DNA from: Tenrec ecaudatus
Lineage: Eukaryota > Chordata > Mammalia > Afrosoricida > Tenrecidae
Direction of reading: 5' to 3'
Length of the DNA stretch: 64,000 nt
Assembly (NCBI RefSeq): GCF_050624435.1
Contig: NW_027459435.1
Location: forward strand, 1-64,000
Shown in pieces: positions 60,070 through 64,000 of this stretch. The position numbers were made by a program, and so were the translations under genes. Each line of letters begins with the position of its first letter. Within the stretch, counting starts at the first letter, position 1. The notes beneath the pieces were generated by a model, which worked only from the letters and a program-made list of their open reading frames with translations, ran no database searches and was not told where the DNA came from.

Positions 60070-61550
60070 CCCCCAATTGCAAAATACATCTGAGGTGAAC
60101 CCAAAAGGAATTGCAAGTTGAGGAAGAAGGCAGTCCAAGTGTACTCTTCTGTCCTTCCCTGGAGTCCAGGACTGAACCAGTTGTGTTTAGGATCAATTAT
60201 GTCAGTCTGGCTCCTGGGATGTGGTGACCTTGCTGGATCACTGCCTTTTCAGGGGCTTCTGTGTTCAAACATACTCTTTAGGTCTGGTGTCCTACAGCCT
60301 GCCCCTTCTACCTTTGGTTGAACACATGCTAACATTCCCCAAACTGATTGTTAAATATATTACAAGGAATACAAACGACGACGACAAAACTAACTCCCTG
60401 CCTTCCAGTAGATTCTCCCTCATAGCACAGCCCTATTTTGTCATCTTTGCTGGTGAGGAGGGAACACTGTTCTTTTAGCAGCTCAAACGAAGGATGCTTA
60501 CAAAACAACATCCCTGCACTGGCCGCAAAGTGAGACTGCTGGCTGGGGGTAGTGAGACCCGTTACTGATGAGCCAGCTCCATCTCTTCTCTGTGTGTGCA
60601 AAGTACTGTTGCATGCAGTATTTGTTGGTAAACTGTGCTTTTGCTGGGGACCGCAGACAATGGTTTAACAGATTCATGCTGTTAAGTTGACCTTACATTA
60701 CAATAGAGGGGGATACTATTGGAAGGAAGAATAAGGCTATTTTTGTACATCTACCTTTAAATTGAAGCAAAGCAAGTGAAAAAATATATTTAAAAGGAAA
60801 GCTAAGTGTTGGATCGGCCCTGTGAACAGCTCACTGCTGTGGGATTGCCAAATTTGCAGGTAGGTAGCTGGGTTGGGGCCTGGGATATAATACCAGGTGT
60901 CCTTTAAATTGGTTTATCCACAGAGAGCACAGCTGTGCTCTCAATCATGCCGTCGGAGTTCACAGCACCTTCCTGTGCTTTGCTTCCCTTGCAGGTGCTG
61001 TGGCAACTCCCGGCCGAACTGTTGATACTTCAGGATCATCCCACAGAAGCCTGCAGAGACAACTGGAGGCTTGATGGTGAACCACATGGTCTGCAGAGGG
61101 AGGAGAGCTCCCACTGGTGATAATCCCTAGCTATGCCCAGCTCCTTCCTGCAGATGATTAGATCAGGCCACGTGGAGAGAGTCTCAGCACTGGGGAAACA
61201 GGAGTGCTTGGAATCTGCCAGGTGCAGGGCTAGGTGTCGGTGGAGGTGTTTCTATATTGCTTTGAGAAAGGAATCACAAAATGCCTCACCGTGCTAGTAG
61301 AAATAGGACCTGGTATTTCCAGGTTTCCGGCACTTGTCCTGCACAGGCCAGGTACCTTTCAGAACTGGTGCCCAGACTGTAGCCTGATCCACTTCTGAAT
61401 GTACACTCCTCCCTGGGCCATTCATTGTAATAGAAAATTGACACCCCAGGACCACGCATAAACAGCGGATAATTCTGAGCTGTTTAGGAAACCACTGTTA
61501 TAAGCACAATAAAAGTGCACTCTTCTAAAAATAATTCACAGGGTACATAA
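60070..61550. other. Unassigned stretch
   Basis: No gene or named repeat recognised. Mixed composition suggests old LTR material at 60780-61200. Confidence 0.3.
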
Positions 61551-61559
61551 GGGACTGTA

Positions 61560-62820
61560 GTGGATTGGTTATACTCCTCCCTTGCCCCAAACCACAATAA
61601 CCTCTGGAAATACAGACTGGTATCTCTCATGAATATAGATGCCCAAATCCTCAACAAAGCCCTGGTCAATAGAATCCAACAGCATATAAATTTATTTTAA
61701 AAGACCAATATTCTCAGGTCAATGAATCAGGACAGAAAACCCAACAATAAAAACATCCACATACAACTGATTTTTACATTGGCCCAAAAGACATTAAATG
61801 GGAAGCAGGTGCCCTCCTCAATAAATGGTGCTGGAAAATCTGGATAACCACCTGCAGAAGAATGAAATGAAATATCTCATTCTATGTACTAAAATAACTC
61901 CAGGTGGATTAAACACCTACATGTAAAATCCAGAGCTAGCAGGATCATTAGTCCAGGGAATACATGGGTTGGCAGAATTAACAAAAGAAACATACTCCAT
62001 AGAAGGTAACATAGATGAATGGGACCTATGAAAAAGAAAACACTTGTGTAAATCAATAGAGTTTATTTAATAAAAGAGTAAAAAGAGAGCCCACAGACTG
62101 GAAAAGGATATTTAGTAATGACACATCATATAAAAGACTAATGATTAAGATCCACAGAATTTTACAAGGTTATAGCAAGAAAAAAACTTTTGATAAGATG
62201 GGCTAAAGACCTGAACAAACAATTCATACAAGATGATAGATAAATGGCTAATAAACACATGTGGAAATGTTCTAGGTCTGTAGTCATTGAGGAATTGGAA
62301 ATCAAAACAACAATGTGATACCAACTAAAGCCCAGTAATGTATCCCAATTTAAAAACAAAACATAACAGAACAATAAAGGGTGGACAGGGTCTGGTGGGA
62401 TAAGGACTTTTGTACAACTGCTAGTAGTCATGTAAATACGTACAGCCACTATAGAAGGAGATATGGCGATACCTAAAACATATGGAAATTGAACTACCAT
62501 CTGACTCACCAATACCATTACTGGGCATATACCCCAAAGAAATAAGAAAGAGATGACGAACAGACATGTGTTCCCCCATGATCATTGCAGCACAGTTCAC
62601 AATAGCACGAAGCTGGAACCAGCCTAAATTCCCATCAAGAGAAAAGTGGATACATTAAAAAACAACTCTGATGTAAACACACAAATAATATGAATCCCTA
62701 AAAAGCAGCATTGAAACACTTCAAGTCGTGGAAGGATCTGGAAGACATGCTTAGTGAAGTTAGTCAAGCACAAAAGGACAAATGCTATTTAAGTTCACTC
62801 CACTTGGAAAAAGTCGCAGA
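61560..62820 (+). mobile_element. L1 ORF2 3' region, plus
   Basis: Classic phrases 'ggtatctctcatgaatatag', 'ccattactgggcatatacc' and 'gcagcacagttcacaatagc' mark the RT to C-terminal part of L1 ORF2. It is broken by stops throughout. Confidence 0.88.
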
Positions 62821-63960
62821 AAGGGCACAAGCTCAAGTTTGCACGTCATCAGGCCCTCTGGCTAGGAGCTAGATCGCCTGGGAAAGAGCTGGACCAGTGC
62901 CATGAACCACAAATCCTCTGGTCAAGGTAAGTATAGTGGAGGTCATTTGGCCAGAGGACACTTCCTGATCTCCTGATAGCTGGGATCCATTGGTGGGGGA
63001 AAGGGGGCAGGATGCTGAGTAGTAGCAATATGGATCTGGGGTGAGGTCCCCTGGAGAGGGTGGTGGCCCTCTCAAAGGGGTGAGGCTTAGTGATGGTAGG
63101 GCGTGGGCAGCACTGAAGAGGGGAGATGGAACAGTCAATTTTGGGTGAACGTAAGTGCGTGTCTGCTCGGGTGTGGGAAAGGAGAGCTGACAGCCAAGTG
63201 GAGTAAGGAGAGACTGCAGGTGCTCTTCGGATCAACAGGTAGGGAGGGTATTTCATGACTTGCACTCGGAGAGCAGAGCTGACTTAGGACTCTGGGGTTA
63301 CCTGGGAAGCCAGGTCAGATGTCACAGAACAGTGGGAAACTGAATCCTGACTCTCAGAGTACAAGTCATGCTGCAGAGCTGCTTCTGTGGGATCCCCAAA
63401 TGGGAACTCCACTGGGGGAACTGGATTCTACCCCAGACTCACTGTAACCTGAGGAATTAAGCTGGAAAACACATGGTGTCTGGGGTTGAAGAAAATAGCT
63501 GTACCAAGAGCTGTCTACTATTGGTTGTCTAACAAACAAGTCTTGGTACAGCAAGTGTGCTGTGTTAAGACGTATTATCCTGGCAACTGTGTGGCTGTTC
63601 TGTTGCAGTCTGCTTATACTCATCTACATTAGGCTGTTTCTCACAGGTGTGCCGCCATTGGAGCTCACCGTCTTGAAGCAGTGTAATTTGTTTGGTTATT
63701 TTTCAGAAAATGAAACCTAGGGATGTTGTGCCCACAGGGAAAGAAAGCATAACAAGGTTTTAGGGTGCTTGAAGGGTGGAGGAGAAAAAAGGGAGATGAT
63801 TTGAAGAAGTCTAGGAAGGAACCCTATCATTTGGAAAACATGTATGAGTATGCAAGAAATTGCACAATTCGTTTGGACAGAATTGAACTATGGAACAATA
63901 TGACCTATACAGTGGTTGCCAAGTTAAATAATTTTAATTTTATCAAATAAAAGGTAATAA
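62820..63960 (+). mobile_element. Probable 3' untranslated region of the same L1
   Basis: Follows ORF2 directly, is G/A-rich at 62980-63260 and reaches AATAAA at about 63946. Assignment by position, not by family match. Confidence 0.35.
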
Positions 63961-64000
63961 AGTAATAGATCAAGGAATGGGTTTGGGGCTTGCACTAAAT

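Overview
The window is mammalian nuclear DNA: AT-rich, dense in retrotransposons, with no operons and no long intact reading frame. It most likely comes from an afrotherian, and a tenrec such as Echinops is the best fit. Two signals support this. Many tRNA-derived SINEs and RTE/BovB fragments have the afrotherian AfroSINE/AFRO_LA appearance. Two short hAT elements look like SPIN, a horizontally transferred family reported in tenrec and, as far as I know, in no other afrotherian. The species call is inference from remembered repeat families; no database was searched.

The locus is a decayed part of an immunoglobulin heavy-chain variable (IGHV) array. Five recognisable V pseudogenes (about 3.0-4.1, 13.1-13.8, 15.7-16.3, 17.6-17.95 and 57.3-57.8 kb) and one further relic (58.4-58.6 kb) all lie on the minus strand, so the D-J-C side should be to the left. 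Three are IGHV3-like (clan III) and share 3' flanks, 46-bp leader exons and octamer promoters. Two are clan II (IGHV4-like). Several keep a good 23-bp-spacer recombination signal although every coding exon is broken.

Between the fourth and fifth V lie about 40 kb without V segments. This stretch holds a plus-strand KRAB-zinc-finger pseudogene (KRAB-A exon at 51.25 kb, zinc-finger exon at 55.34-56.87 kb) and an orphan KRAB-A exon at 36.14 kb. The zinc-finger exon ends about 390 bp from the signal sequence of the fifth V. A processed ATP5MC2 pseudogene lies at 11.07-11.48 kb.

The rest is mobile DNA. There is a betaretrovirus-like remnant at the left edge, and ERV-L (MLT2-like) solo LTRs, one of them inside the signal heptamer of the first V. 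Two further LTR families are present, and RTE fragments recur. There are many L1-related 3' segments in minus orientation, and a 2.7-kb element carrying ORF1 but no ORF2 between perfect 10-bp target duplications (HAL1-like). A long CTTT microsatellite sits near 7.6-7.9 kb. No gene here looks functional.
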